A stretch of 64,000 nucleotides of DNA, taken from positions 18,356,980 through 18,420,979 of the forward strand of contig NC_136010.1 of the NCBI RefSeq assembly GCF_048128805.1, read 5' to 3'. The notes beneath the pieces were generated by a model that searched no databases, was not told the origin of the DNA, and saw nothing but the letters and a program-made list of their open reading frames with translations. Position numbers and translations under genes: made by a program. Below are positions 15,360-27,924 of this stretch, piece after piece. This DNA comes from Centroberyx gerrardi (taxonomy: Eukaryota > Chordata > Actinopteri > Beryciformes > Berycidae). Within the stretch, counting starts at the first letter, position 1; every line of letters starts with the position of its first letter.

Positions 15360-15700
15360 ACATGACAATGCCCCGGGTTGTCTCTTTTTGTCAAGAATAC
15401 CATGTGTTTTCCGTCATTCCTTAAAACCGGCGCGTCATCGGGCGCGCAGAACGCCTCGGTGGCGGGTCAAAAGCTCTTTATTGGGTTGCTGTTCATCAGC
15501 AGGCAGCCCTCTGTGCCGTGCGGCTCGGCTGCTGCAGGGGTCTTTTCAGTGCATGGAACCGGATGGTGAGCAGAGAACACAGCGGGGGCTGGGCACTGCA
15601 ATGTACTGCAGTGCTCGCAGCTCGGCTACACACACCCACTCTCTTCCATCCTCGCTCTCTCCCTCCGACAATCTCTCTCTCTCTCTCTCTCTCCCTCTCC
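15360..15700. promoter_or_regulatory. GC/CpG-rich patch, possible promoter
   Basis: This is a local rise in GC and CpG within AT-rich surroundings, with several CG dinucleotides in 15,425-15,475 (for example GGCGCGTCATCGGGCGCGCAG near 15,430) and a GTGAGC donor-like site at 15,566 after CCGGATG. It is followed by a (CT)n tract at 15,670-15,700. It could be a CpG-island-like alternative first exon, but no transcript direction is fixed by the sequence. The 138-codon frame across it reads like non-coding DNA. Confidence 0.25.
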
Positions 15701-15849
15701 CGTCCATACTTGCATCATTTGTCTTGCCTTCCACTCTTCACTTTTTTCTCATTTCTTTTGTCCTTCCCTGTGATTTCCATGTCCATTTTTCTCCACCCTC
15801 TTAAAGCCGACTTATTCCTCGCTGCCCACTGAGTCTCTTACACTGTCTC

Positions 15850-18800
15850 TTGCATTCTTCATTTCAACCCTCTCTCCTCTGTCACTCACATGCACTAAGA
15901 CATGCACACTTACAAACACACTGACACAATCACGCACATAAATACATACAGTAACCTTTCCCCAGAGAGTGTGATGAAGTGCCCTCTTCCTGGTTATGAG
16001 GAAGGCACACCTGCGCTGTCCTTCCTGCACACCAGTGTATTTGTCAAGGTGTCATGCTGTTGCACCCAGGAGGCTATGTTCACCTTACACATCGGCAATG
16101 TCCTCTATTTCTTCTGTGCAACCGATACAACACAGATCCGTTTTCTGTCTGTCCACAGCCATCCAGAAGTAACATTATTTGCATTTGTTGGGCGAGTTAT
16201 TCACAGTATCTCTCCTTTGTCTGACATAGAGAGTTTTGGGATTGTTGCTAACTGTAATATGCCACAGTGACAGCCGTTGCGGCTCCGCTATGTTGCCTAC
16301 ACCATCATTTACAGGGGCACACTAAACGCCCTGTGTCGCACAGTCTGGGACAGGGGGTGTCATATTCAGAGGATGAGCAATGACAAGCCTCACATCTGCT
16401 CTCCTCCTCCAACAGCCCAAACACTGAGAGAGAGTTACATAATGCACCTGCATAGGTGCAGAGGAACAGACGACACCAAGATAAACCTTGAAAAGCAACT
16501 TGACAGTGAACTTCTCTCACCAGTATTCTCTCTCCCAGCATTTATTAAAACAAACTATTTCACACGGACACAAGTGTTTATGTTGATTTTGAAAACTCAG
16601 ACTCAAGTAGCTATTAGAACACTGAATTAGATTCAAGATTATGCAAATCACAAGATAGGCCTATCTATTTAAACCTGCCGTTCTCTCTAATGAGAAGCAG
16701 TTAAACCTCCTCTGTGTCTCTCTCTCTCTCGCTCTGCGTTTCCATCTTAAGGAGGATATTGGCTAATTCTGGGGAACAGCGAGGAGCCTCATTTCCGCTT
16801 GCCATTAAGAACTGAGGTTTCTGATCATCACTATCTGAATGAGTTTCTCAGTATGCCGGCTGCGTCCTGCTGTGACACTTTCCTCCTCATTCTCAACCAT
16901 GACACGAAACAATGCTTTGTGACACAGCAGGTGTCGATACTGTATGGCTCTAGTCATAACATATTTTACATGTTCTTTTGACTGATTTTATGGTCTCCTC
17001 CTCCTCACTTGTTTTATGATTAATTTGTGGGAAATGTTGCTAGTTACTACTAGCAGACATGACATCTAAATTCTGCACATTTACGAATATCACCCTTGTG
17101 ATTTTGTGTCATCACACAAATAGCTCTCTGCAACAAATCCATGTCAAACCTAAGTGATTTTGCTGCTGCAGTCAATTTTATCCCACGGTTTGATATGTTA
17201 TTTCATGCACCGTGGTGAAAAGGAAGGTAGAATAAAACCATGGAGCTGACTGTCTCACAAGGTGCAGACAGTGATGATAAAGATAGAGGAGGACAGGACA
17301 GGATATTTCAAAATAAAACAGATAGGAGCAGATGATTCAGTGAGTCTCTTTGAAACACAGTTCTCTTTAAGATGTTCTAGAAAAGGCAGGCTGCATGAAT
17401 AATGAAAATTGTTTCCTCCATGTCTTCAACTGATATAGTGAAAGAATAGATACGAACAGCCAGCTGCAATATCAAATCGGGACTCAGAAATGTCAATAGA
17501 AAGTCACTTTACTAGATCAGTTAACTAAACATAGTGGGAACAATCGGGTTTGCCCTAAACTGTCCTAATCAACAAGAGACTTGGTGCTGTGTGCTCTGTC
17601 CATGGTGTTGAATTTGGTTACACTTCCTTCCCAACCTTATCCCTATCCCTGAATATAGCTCATACTCCATTTCTGGATACATTATTTAAAAGCAACGGCT
17701 CAGATCAGTGATTTTGTTCAGTTTTGTATGTATTCTGCTTATATCTAGTATCTGAGGGTGAAACCTCTTACTATTATTTATGAGCAACGTAAAAACACTA
17801 TTTATCCCTTCTAAGGACAAACACTTATTGACCTGCCCACACAAAATATACTAAGTCCATCCGTTATTTCCTCCCGTTCTGCAGCAGGCCAGTGTTTCCA
17901 GACATTTGCTCTGAGAGCTTCAACAGAGAAAACAGACAGTGCCCACTGCTGGCCGGTATCAAATCTTCAATCACAAATTATGAAGGTCAGACTTACAAGA
18001 AAAAGACAGTGTGATGCATCAACTGTGAATGTGCTTAAAGAAAGCTGATGAAAATTGCATACATAAAAAACACCAGGTGTTAAAAGCATGAATCACCAAA
18101 GGCTTCGCTCTCCTTTGCTGCCTGAGCTAATCTTAGGATGGTACATACACCATCTCTCCAATGTACAAATACACTAATGAAGGTACAACAGACAATTTTT
18201 TTTTTTTCCGTTTCATAGAGTGCGTCCTAGTCAGTAAGCCCAGTTCACCCAAACAGAGGTTACTTTTGCTACAGGCACAGACTGAGGGAAGTCCCAGAAC
18301 ACCAGATAAACAAAACAAAACTCATCATTAGGCTCGGCCCCTTTCAGACCCAATTCACTCTGTTATCTAAGCAACGCCAACTAAGCAACCCCAACTGATA
18401 CACAGAACACACTATGAGAGTGTGCACAACAGAACTAAAAAATGGGCTGCAGTCTCCACACTGAGCTTGTCAGTGTGCACTGTATTTACAGCATGAGGAT
18501 GGGGGGGGGACTTCAGTCCTATCCTAGCCAGGGTTAGGAAAGTAACCCTAATAATAATGACCATCATTTTGGACTAGCTGGTATGTCAGGTTCTGAACCA
18601 CTGTAGTAGGTTGTAGTCCCTCTGCCCGGCACTGGCTGGATGCTGAGGCAGCTCCGCTCAGGGATGTAATGGGATACTGCAGCACTAGAGAACCGTGTGC
18701 ACAGAAACTTGCCTAGAAGCATCAGGGAGTCCCGCACTAACCTTCCCCCTCCCTCCCCCTCCCTTCCTCTCCCTCTCTCCTTTCCCGTCAAGTCTTGATA

Positions 18801-19000
18801 ATGTAAAAGAAAAAAAAAAAAAAAGTGCAATTAATGAAAATATAAATCCCTATGTAGCTATCATATATGGAATTACATATGGGAAACTGAGGAGGTGGGG
18901 GGGATAACCCACCGCAAAGACACTGACAAAGGGGGGAAAAAAAGAACTTCAAAAGTGTAAAAAGCCACCGTGCCTATAATAGTAGGAGGAGAATGTAGCT
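15850..19000. other. gene-free region
   Basis: I see no supported exon. Contents are low-complexity CT and CA tracts, homopolymer T at 18,197-18,208 and homopolymer A at 18,811-18,824. It may be intronic to a leftward transcript starting near 19-20 kb. Confidence 0.5.
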
Positions 19001-19006
19001 GCTTAC

Positions 19007-20100
19007 CTTGAGTGCAGGTTGCTCTCCCCTGGACACCGGGCTCTTCCCCTTCTCCACAGGCTCCGAGACACTTTGAGATAGAGAGAAAAATAATCAATCT
19101 CCTCTTACTTTCTCTTATTTCCAGTTTTAGCATGAACAAGTCAGGACTCTTAACACAGCCCTCTAGACACACCTTTACTCTGCCTTCCTGTAAACCTTGC
19201 CACGTACACACACACAGACACACATTCAAATGCACCCCAACACTGGAGTACCCAAATTGATAAAGATCTGCTCAGGGGAGGGATAAAAACTACACACACT
19301 CACACACTGCAGTTTTTTTTTTCCCTTCTTCTTCTTGCCCACTCGCTCTGCTGCTTTTTTCCTGCTGTCTTTGCCTGCACTGCCTTCTCATTGGCTAAGC
19401 TGCTCTTCAATAACATAAGCTCTCTGCTTTAATTGGAAGGGGGGCAGTTATGTGGTGCATCAGAACCCCTCCCGCCCAGCTCATCTTTTTTTTTTTCCTT
19501 TTTTTCAAATTTTTCCCTAAGTGCCTGTGGAGAAGAATGCTGAGCTCTGCAATTTCATACGCAGCGAGCAAAAAAAAGGAATGGAGGACAGAGGGAGGGG
19601 GAGCATGTAGGAGAAAAGAGGAAGAGAGAGTGAGAATGGGGGAGAGCCTTAGGAGGCAAATCAGTGGACTGCAGCAGGACAAGCAGAAACTGCACGGGAA
19701 CAAAGAGGGGGACTGCATGGTGGAACAAAGGTGGGGCGAGGGCAGATTTGAACCACGGTGCAGCGACTGCAGGACGGACCGATGCAGCACGGAGAGGTGT
19801 GACAGCAGGTCAGATAAAAGGGAGATTTCCCTGCGCTCACTGCAGAGCAGCTAGGTGGCTCTGCTGCAGTGTGGAGTCTAATTGCCAAGCAGGAAGGGGG
19901 ATGGGAAGAGAGGAGGAGGAGGAGGAGGAGGAGGAGGAAGAGGAGGCGGGGGGTTGGTTGCAGTGATGCCGAAGTACAGTCTTCCAGGCAGCCAGGAATA
20001 CGGAGGGAAATGGGCAGGCAGCCGCAGTGTACACAGCAGCTAATGCCTTCTCCTCATGAATTATTGAAGGTGCCCCAAAGGGAAGGCATGGGTAGTGGGC
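19007..20100 (-). promoter_or_regulatory. candidate leftward promoter and non-coding first exon
   Basis: On the minus strand a good splice donor, CTCAAG|GTAAGC, ends a possible exon at 19,007. Upstream of it (higher coordinates) is an inverted CCAAT box, seen on the plus strand as CATTGGCT near 19,390, within a GC-richer, purine/pyrimidine-skewed stretch to about 20.1 kb. No coding frame precedes the donor, so the exon would be 5' untranslated and its intron would run left through the gene-free region. LRFN2, which lies near OARD1 in mammals and has untranslated first exons, is one guess from synteny. I cannot confirm transcription. Confidence 0.3.
19911..19947. repeat. (AGG)n trinucleotide repeat
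   Basis: About twelve AGG/GAG units with one interruption, seen directly. It explains the poly-Glu, poly-Arg and poly-Ser reading frames here, which are not genes. Confidence 0.9.
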
Positions 20101-20149
20101 GGGCCAGAGGCGGCAGACTACTGAGCTCGCTGTTCAGACCGTCTCCCTG

Positions 20150-20940
20150 CTTCCTAGGTTTATGATAATTACTAACATCTGAAGTACATGATTGAATTGT
20201 AATTCCTTTCCTTGGTTTGTTCAAGTACACTCATTTATAAGGATGCATTGAATGAAATACAATAAAGATTGTGTACATGTGGCTCTCTGTGATCGACTCC
20301 AGTTTCATATTGACTTATGTGTTAAAAGGCTTTCCCATCCTGGAGAAAATGAATTTGTGGGTTTGACTTTGTGGTGTCAGGTTCCCCGCCCCTCTTACAT
20401 CTGGTACCTCCATTGTCTCTCAGCTGCATTAAAGTACAATACGCTGGGAGATCAATAATAGATCATACAATACCACAGCCATCTGCAGCGGTTACAATGG
20501 GTACTCCAGAAGTTATATGATGCCCATATAGAAATGCAAATATACTGTTTGCACAACCAACATCATAATTGCCTGGTGGATGAATAGGCAAACAAAGAGA
20601 CACCCGATATTTCAAGTACATTTTCCAGTGTAAAATACATTAAGCCATGTTAAACAGTAAGAACTGTATGTCAGACAGGTGAACAAATCTCAGAAACATT
20701 TGAAGAGATACTGAGGTCATTAAACCAGATTAGCATGTTTAGGAAACAATAATTAGGCAGCAATATTCATCAGTAATGAGTCAATTACCCAACCCCCACT
20801 CTGACTAATAATAGAAAACTAGTAATGTCAGGGGTGACCTGCTGCAGATACAAATAATAGATGGCCAGTAGAATTAGGTTATATTTCCTCATCTACTTTC
20901 ACAAGAGTACAAAAGTCCAGGTGACTGATGTGCAAAATGT
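20150..20940. other. intergenic, nothing recognised
   Basis: AT-rich sequence with no supported exon, lying 3' of oard1. Confidence 0.6.
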
Positions 20941-20941
20941 A

Positions 20942-20947
20942 TTTATT
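20942..20947 (-). terminator. oard1: poly(A) signal, oard1
   Basis: Plus-strand TTTATT is AATAAA on the minus strand, about 140 bases after the oard1 stop codon. This fits a short 3' UTR. Confidence 0.6.
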
Positions 20948-21085
20948 TCAATTTAATCCATAACATAACATTGTTTGTATAACAAAACCATAAAGTCTGG
21001 GATCATACAGTAGGAATACAGAGGAAAGATGGATAACAACTTATCCTTGCATAGTGAATATTAATCAACGTAGTGAACATCTCTA

Positions 21086-22061
21086 TCATCTGCGCAGGTG
21101 CTCCTTCATCACTGTGGTCTCCTCTTTCTCAGGAAGGCTATAGACTGTGATGGAGATATCAGTGCGTCTGAAAACCTCTTCCAGTATCTCAGACACTGTC
21201 TCCCACTTTAGTCCATCAAGGCCGCAGCCAATGCTGTCAGATTAGAGAGACAAAAACATACTGTTGAATTACAACACCAATATATCCCATTATTTAATTA
21301 TATAGATATGTTAAATTAATTTCCTTGAGCCAATGAGCAGTGAGTTTTGAGGTTCTCTCATGAACCAGGTTTGACAAACTACCTCTTAATCATTTTAAAT
21401 TACACATACCGAGGCATTGATATCCTCCTTACTCCATTCATCACACAGTGTGACTTCATGTCCTCCAAGCTCTGTTCAAGGCTTTCATAAGTGGGTCTTT
21501 GGCTGGCCTTTTTCTTTGTGATCTGCAATAAAGTAGGAATGCAACAATAATGACCACAACAATAGCTTCTAAAATAATTTGCTTAATTTTCCTAGGGGTC
21601 TTGTCCTGTGTTGATTGTATATCTTTACCAGATAGTACACAAAACGTCTGTCTCTCTTCAGTACAGCACACTGTCCCACCATCTTTTCTGTTTGGATACA
21701 AAAAAAAAACAATATCCACATATCTCAGTCCAAGCTACGAGTATTGTGATTCTTAATAGGCTTCTTCTAAAAACATAACCACTTGAATGATCCCCCAGGA
21801 GTCAACCCAAAAAAAGACATCTTCACTCCTGATGAATGTTTTATGAAGGGCTGACTCACTCTGCTCCTTCAACTCCTCCACTCCCCTGAACGTCTTCTTG
21901 AACATCACTGCGATGCCTGCCCCCATGCGGCAGTCCTCACTGATACAGTGGGCCAAAGCCTCATCCTGAGGGCAGGAGAACAGGTCCCCGCTGACATACT
22001 GCACGCTCCAGCTGTCTTCTGCACACTGGCCAGGAGGGGGCAGCATTACGCCGTGTGACAT
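21086..22061 (-). CDS. oard1: O-acyl-ADP-ribose deacylase 1 / terminal ADP-ribose glycohydrolase (TARG1), macro domain
   Basis: This single macro-domain enzyme removes ADP-ribose from glutamate/aspartate on proteins and hydrolyses O-acetyl-ADP-ribose; the human protein is nuclear and nucleolar. Four coding exons join cleanly: 22061-21860, 21687-21629, 21522-21410 and 21233-21086, giving 173 aa (human 152). Visible motifs are VSGDLFSCP (residues 23-31), the ADP-ribose-binding run [15 protein letters not shown] (38-52), ITKKKAS with the catalytic lysine at K90 (human K84), and [10 protein letters not shown] with the catalytic aspartate at D131 (human D125). Compared with human, the N-terminus is a few residues longer and there is a charged C-terminal tail of about 15 residues ending HLRR. 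The start has a weak Kozak context; M6 is an alternative. In mammals the gene lies at 6p21, near the GUCA1 genes, matching its neighbour here. Confidence 0.93.
22030..22044 (+). promoter_or_regulatory. CTCF-like motif inside oard1 exon 1
   Basis: CCAGGAGGGGGCAGC fits the CTCF core consensus (CCASYAGRKGGCRS) at nearly every position. It falls within coding sequence for the Pro-rich N-terminus of oard1. Occupancy is unknown. Confidence 0.45.
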
Positions 22062-22477
22062 AACAAGGAAAATAGTATCCTTTACATGCGCTGTTTCCGC
22101 TAGTGCTAAACGAAGATAAAATTAAAAGAAAGTAGGGCACAAAAGGGTCTTGTTAGTGTTAAATGTACGCTTTACCTCGGCTGTATCACAGCTGAGTGGC
22201 TTTTCAAGTTCAGCTGACATTAACATTGGTGGCACAGAGCACTTGTACAGTCAGTAGATGCGGCGGGAAGAGTCGTGCACACCTTAAAACAGTATGGGTT
22301 TATCTGTATTCAGCCGTCGCAGCAACACCATATTAACTACTTTATCATGAAAGAATATAACTTACTGGCTGTTACAACTTACAAACAGCTGACTGTCACT
22401 GGAGGTGGCGAATTAAGTTTAGTTTCGCCTGACACGCTAGTCATCAGTCGGAAAGACAGTACACGCCCACCAAAACG

Positions 22478-22566
22478 TCTTCTTCGTCTTCTCCTTCTTC
22501 TTCTTCGTCTCTTGGTTAGTGGCGGACCGCAGCCAACAGAGGTGCATGCCGCCACCTACTGTACCG
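22478..22566 (+). repeat. dispersed teleost repeat copy
   Basis: The sequence is a TTCTTCTTC-rich head followed by a GGCGG...GTGCATGCCGCCACCTACTG...GGAGTGTG block. I recognise this as a very common interspersed repeat in teleost genomes, but I cannot name its family with certainty. It lies about 0.4 kb upstream of the oard1 start. Confidence 0.5.
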
Positions 22567-22990
22567 GAGTGTGTAGGATCATGACTATACCTACTTCTAT
22601 TTATTGACCTATATTCTATCCCCATACCCCATAGAAAGTCAAAAAGCCCCCTACTCCATTCCCATACCTTGTCGCCCTTTCCTAGACCCCAGTGCAAATT
22701 CCATTCCCGTCCAATCTCTTATCTAGTCATAGAATGTTTCTCTATCTACGTCATATTTCCTAAATTTCAATGCTTTACATCTTCTGGAGCATTACATTTG
22801 TTAAAAATATGATGTAATTTGTATCAAGATTCTTTTGGAAGTAGTGTCTTTGTATTCCATAATTCTATAATTACATATGCCTACCAGAATAGATCAGATT
22901 CCCATTAAATAAAATACACACTATTAAATTAAATTGGACACGCTGTCATGACAAGTCACAGACAAGCTCATGGATCACATGACACCCCCC

Positions 22991-23027
<37 letters not shown>

Positions 23028-23028
23028 C

Positions 23029-23072
<44 letters not shown>

Positions 23073-23280
23073 TACGTACACACCCACACACACACCCATC
23101 CCCCACACGGAGACATTGAAATAAACTCAAAAGAGCACAAATGTTCCATAAATCTTATTTTTAATAAAGGCTAGATACAATCTTACCAAATGGGATCCAT
23201 GGTCCAAGCATCCAAGTAAATCCAATCCATTTAGGCGTATCCAATTCTTTGGTGTTTACTTATGGGAGCATTTTAATACA
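22567..23280. repeat. intergenic with long (CA)n microsatellite
   Basis: About 80 bases of CA repeat, interrupted by CCCCCACAT, occupy 22,993-23,070 after a C9 run. Nothing else is recognised between oard1's upstream region and the guca1b 3' end. Confidence 0.85.
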
Positions 23281-23286
23281 TTTATT
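23281..23286 (-). terminator. guca1b: poly(A) signal, guca1b
   Basis: Minus-strand AATAAA about 400 bases after the guca1b stop codon; the intervening stretch is presumed 3' UTR. Confidence 0.5.
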
Positions 23287-23687
23287 TTGATGCTCATTGC
23301 TCAAAAACACAAAACAAGAAAGAAATGTGCCTTATGCAGCATCTACAAAATGTAGAACAGACCTATAAGGCCATAGGCAGTCACAGTGCAGCCAGTGTAA
23401 GAACGCCCAAACTAAATGTTACTGTAGCTCCATCGTCTATTTGCAAATGCAATACATTAATGTGGGACTTGAAACAAAATGAATGAATAGATAGCCTCAT
23501 TGCAAGCATAAAATAATAGAAAAAAGCAAACTTTCCTGTTGTCACATATTGTAATCTTATACAACAGCAATACAATGCCAAAAATGATGACTGCATTCTT
23601 TTTATAAACTGCAAGGGGTACAAAATCAAGACATCAGTCACACACAGGACGTGTGTACGTGACAGAACGACAGTCCATGCTCCAGCC

Positions 23688-24993
23688 TTAGAAGTCACCG
23701 CCGCGTCTTCGATCGCCCATCCAGTCCCCAGGATTGACATCCATCTGCAACATCTTCATCACCCACTTGTCCCTCCGTGCCCCGTCAATGAACTCATCCA
23801 GCGAGAGCTCGCCTAGGAGGGGAGGGAGAGCCAGAGTCATTCTCTCAACAGCCGCCTTTTACATGCCTTTTCTCCACAATTCTGATATAAGACCATAATA
23901 CAGTTAATACCCACCTACTCATCCAACTACATCCACACAGGCAGGCACATATACACAAGCATGAACGTACACACACCTGCACGTGCATCAACACCCCACA
24001 CAGCCATAACAGCATCCTTACACAGGCCTTTTAAATCACCCAAGCAGCATTTTAAGCTGTCACATTACTGGTACAAACACTCACCATCTCCATTTTCGTC
24101 CACCAGTTCAAATATCCGGTCAACCACTTGGTCTGGAGTCAGCAGATTGCATTCTTCATCCAGCTCTCCATGGCAGGCTTTCTTCAGCCGATAAATAGAC
24201 TGAGTGACAGGAAAGGACATTTCATTTTACGTCATTATCGTCCGTTGATCTATCCTGGAAATGTTTTATAAGAAAGATTTAAAAAGTTATACAGATCAAG
24301 AATTCTATTATTGTAAAATAGTAAATATTACCTCCACAATTTCAAGAAGCTCTGTTTTGTCAATGCATCCACTTCCGTCTTTGTCATACATTTTGAATGT
24401 CCATTTGAGTTTATGTTCCAATTTTCCCCTCAAGACCAAGTTCAAGGCTGCCACGTACTCCAGAAAATCAATTGTGTTGTCCTGTGTGCATGTAGAAAAT
24501 AAATATGAAGTTTCATTTTGAGAGTCATTTTGAAACAGTTAATAAACACAGTTTCTACATTTGGTAAATTTATCAAAATGTCTTGTATTGTAATGTAGAT
24601 ACAAACAAAATAGAACAATAAATAGTATATCCCCACATTATGGATAGTAAGCCCACTTATCACAAAACACTTCTAATTAACTACTTTCCTATTATTGTAG
24701 CAAGTTTAGCAGTGTCAATACTAAAATGAGGCAAATTGCTATGACTAAGGCATAGTTATACTTCCATACATACAGAAGTTTGTACTTACTCCATTCTTGT
24801 CGAAGGCTCGAAACATGTTTTCAATGTAATCTGCAGCCTCCTTGTTATCAGTGACGCCAAAAAAGCTCTTGAACTCGTGCATGAAGAGAGTTCCACTTGG
24901 GCATTCCACCACAAATTTTTTGTACCATTCCTGCAGCTCTGCGACATCGATTTCCTTGTCTGGGTCACTATCCTCGCTCAGACGCTGACCCAT
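23688..24993 (-). CDS. guca1b: guanylate cyclase-activating protein 2 (GCAP2)
   Basis: This is a calcium sensor of rod and cone photoreceptors. At low calcium it stimulates retinal guanylate cyclases and restores cGMP after light. Four exons, 24993-24790, 24481-24332, 24199-24085 and 23812-23688, give 197 aa (human GCAP2 200). The start is MGQ, an N-myristoylation signal. EF-hand 1 is degenerate, with the family-typical CPSG at 31-34. EF2 [12 protein letters not shown] (65-76), EF3 [12 protein letters not shown] (101-112) and EF4 DENGDGELSLDE (152-163) keep their calcium ligands. The run [11 protein letters not shown] (18-28) is close to human GCAP2 and separates it from GCAP1. All splice sites are GT-AG with phases as expected for the family. 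It appears intact. Regulation is presumably retina-specific but I see no decisive site. Confidence 0.95.
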
Positions 24994-26440
24994 TCTGGAA
25001 ATATTCCCGCCAAAACTGTTTGGTTGCGATTGAAATTGTCTCTCACATTACACAAAGCTGTAACTCTCTGTTTCTCTTGGTCTTTTTTTTTTTTTTTTCT
25101 TAAGCTGCCCTCTATACTGGACAATCCATTCATGCGTTACTTCTCTGTTACCTATTACTGGAACTAAATTGATACAAATCAATCTCCAATCCCCAAAATA
25201 ATAACAAAGCCAATACAAGGTGAATTGATATTAGGCTCTCTAGTGTGGTAGTTCCCTACTAAAAGCGAGGATAAGACAAAGGCTGTTATGGATCACATGA
25301 TTTAGGGATTAGAAATAGACTTGTCTAAATCAATTAGTTCAGAGAGATCATGAGAGGATTTTCCTCTTCCCATGCCTCCTACCCATCCTAAACAAAGTTC
25401 AAATTCTGCAAAGCACATCTGTTAGCTTTGTAGAAACACACTCAATACTGGGTTTTGAGCAGCTGTATGGTATGACGGCCCTTTGATTTGTTAACACTGT
25501 AATTACAATGTTATATGAATATATATTTGCATAAGATGACACAAAGCATTATTGCCTTTGTGTGAAGGTAAAGCATGTCAAACTGAACGTAACATATACC
25601 ATAGTGAAGTCAAATGTGAAATGTGCACCAGCGATTTATGCATTGTAATTGAGAAATAGAACACAAACTTGAGCTTTTTAAGTGCAATCTGTCTGGTGAA
25701 AAGGAAAAGATTAACCAGACATGAGGTTCAGGTCATGCACACTATTACTTATGCTAACATCAAGCTTTACTAACTCAAATTGCAGGTAATATACCACACC
25801 TGCTCCACTAACCTAGTGAAATATAAACACATTCATGTCAACAACAGGGTCAGTTAAGCAATCCTCCCCAGCATGGGAAGCTCCTGATCAACCTGATGAA
25901 TCACACAGGCCAAGCATTTAGTAATCCTGTAGGTGCCATGTTATTTATAGAACCTTTACTGCTAGCCTTTGTAAACATTATGTTCCTGCTCCAGTCATGT
26001 TGAGGCATACTGCAGATGTGTCGCTTTAAAAATCACTAATGGAGTACATTAAATTACTTCTTATTCAGGTATTGGGCAATCGAGTTGATTAAGGCAGTTT
26101 GTTTTGCAAAGTTACTGTACACTTTTTCTTGAAGAAAAAAATGTAATAAAATAAAAAATAAAATTGAGTGTCTTGTTAGACACTGGCAGTCAGTGTTTAC
26201 AGGTGAAAGCCTGGCCTGGCCCAGAAGCTTCCTGGTCCACGATATCTGCTGACAACAGGGATACGGATAAGTAATCTTAGGCTTTAAGTGTCAAGGCCAT
26301 CAGATGACTCACTAAATGTTATCCTCACACGATTAAAATGATTCACACCTTCTGTTCTTATAAGAGATGTTGTGACTGAGACAGATAGTTTTCCTTTCTA
26401 AATTCCAATTTAAGTTATTTTCCATGCTTTGCTTACTTGG
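24994..26440. other. intergenic, nothing recognised
   Basis: This stretch lies upstream of guca1b and is AT-rich, with a T-run at 25,083-25,099. It should hold the guca1b promoter; no photoreceptor element is clear enough to call. Confidence 0.5.
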
Positions 26441-26464
26441 AGCAAAGTGTGGTGGAGTTTCTCT

Positions 26465-26745
26465 CTTGCATCCAGTGATGGTTAAGACTTGTGTCTCTGG
26501 ACCGGCAGGTGCCCCTGCTCCACAGGAGATGGGGTTCAATTCCCACCAGAACCTTCTCTTGTGCCTCCACTACTCTGTATCCCTGTCATTTTCCCTACTG
26601 CAATTTGTGATAAGCTGCGAGCAGCTTGGTGCTTGGGGAAGCCAGTGTGCATGAAGAATACGGTCATGCTAAATGGACTCACTCAAGATTAGGACCCAGG
26701 ATCTCTGGCATGGCAAACTTACGCTTCACCAACCGAGCTAAACTC
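26465..26745. mobile_element. tRNA-derived SINE-like pieces
   Basis: On the plus strand an A-box-like GATGGTTAAGACTT (from 26,478) and a B box GGTTCAATTCC (26,533-26,543) are spaced like a long-variable-arm (Leu/Ser-type) tRNA. On the minus strand TAGCTCGGTTGGTGAAGCG (26,740-26,722) is a classic tRNA A box. Two opposing tRNA-like ends suggest one or two SINE copies. No intact cloverleaf suggests a working tRNA gene. Confidence 0.5.
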
Positions 26746-27924
26746 CAATCAGCCAATCAACTGACAGAGTGACTTATACGAGCTGCTAGAAAAAAAAAAT
26801 CTTCTCCTGACTCAGCTGCTGTCATTATACTCCAAGTGTGTGAAGCATAAATGGATTTGTAACTAAAAGTTACAACTTTCTTGACATAAATTATGCATAC
26901 AACGCTTCAAAATGTTAGCATTTATTGCTTTTCATGAATACTATGATGCAAGCTCAAGCATTCAATTTCCAGCGATTATCTGTTTACAAAGGCAGTGGAC
27001 ATGTATTACAATTCTACAAAAACTACTTTACAGATATGTACTGTAAAAATCCTAGCTATCAAAAAGGGACAGTTGCGCAACTAAGGTATGGCATACAGAA
27101 AATGAAAAATGAAAGTACCATGTGTTCTTTTGACACACTTTGATGCACTCATGGCTTTGCTTTTAAACTGAAAAGAATGTTCAATCCATCTAAGTTACAT
27201 TTTTGTGTAACTGCTTCTGAGTAGGCCTGATTCTGGAAAAACTTAAGTAGCTCTAGCAATAAATGAAACTGAACTTGAGTGACCCAAATCAGTTACTACA
27301 GGCAAAATTCTGTATTGTTTAACTGGTTTCATACAGTTACAAAGTAAAACTGTGACATATTTTCCACATTTTTCCAGGGGTCAATGCTAACAAGTGCAAG
27401 GTAATGCTACCAAATAAAATACATTTTACGGTATGTGCTTCATAGAAAAAGCAAACAGACAAATAAAAGTGTTGCTTTGCATTCTTGATGGTAGGTGTCC
27501 TCAGGTCACAGATGATCAGAACAACTATGCCCAAGCCAAAACACAACACAAGCTGTCCAATTTATAATTTTTAGAAATACATGCCAAATAACAGACAACT
27601 GCTTGCTGTCAAATTATTGAATACATCAGTTATCAAGGTTAAATGATCACGCTCAAATATAAAAATCAGGGGAAAAGATTAGAAAAACTTCAAGAAAAGT
27701 CAAAAGGTATTTTAGTCAACGGTGAAAAAAAAGTCTCCATGATCTCGTTTAAATCACTTCCTTCCAGTTGAAAGACCAAGTGATGTGTGGTCTTCTTTGA
27801 GGAACGTGAAGCTCCACATCTCTCCTGGTCCTGGAGTCTAGAGGTCCACAGTGCTACAGAAATACCCTTGGTGTGGTATCATACAGTGTAAAAAAAAAAG
27901 TCAGTTGGCCAGCTGGGCCTCATA

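Noticed and set aside
15388-15804. 138-codon plus-strand open frame
   Set aside because: It is the longest of three overlapping frames through a GC patch and a CT/Ser-Leu tract; all look equally open, none has a domain, and the composition is low-complexity.
19450-20165. Overlapping Glu/Arg/Ser-rich frames on both strands
   Set aside because: They are translations of the AGG repeat and purine-rich DNA.
22946-23149. Cys-Val repeat frame
   Set aside because: It is a translation of the CA microsatellite.
26533-26543. A functional tRNA gene
   Set aside because: B box present, but the acceptor stem and anticodon arm do not pair convincingly; a SINE is more likely.
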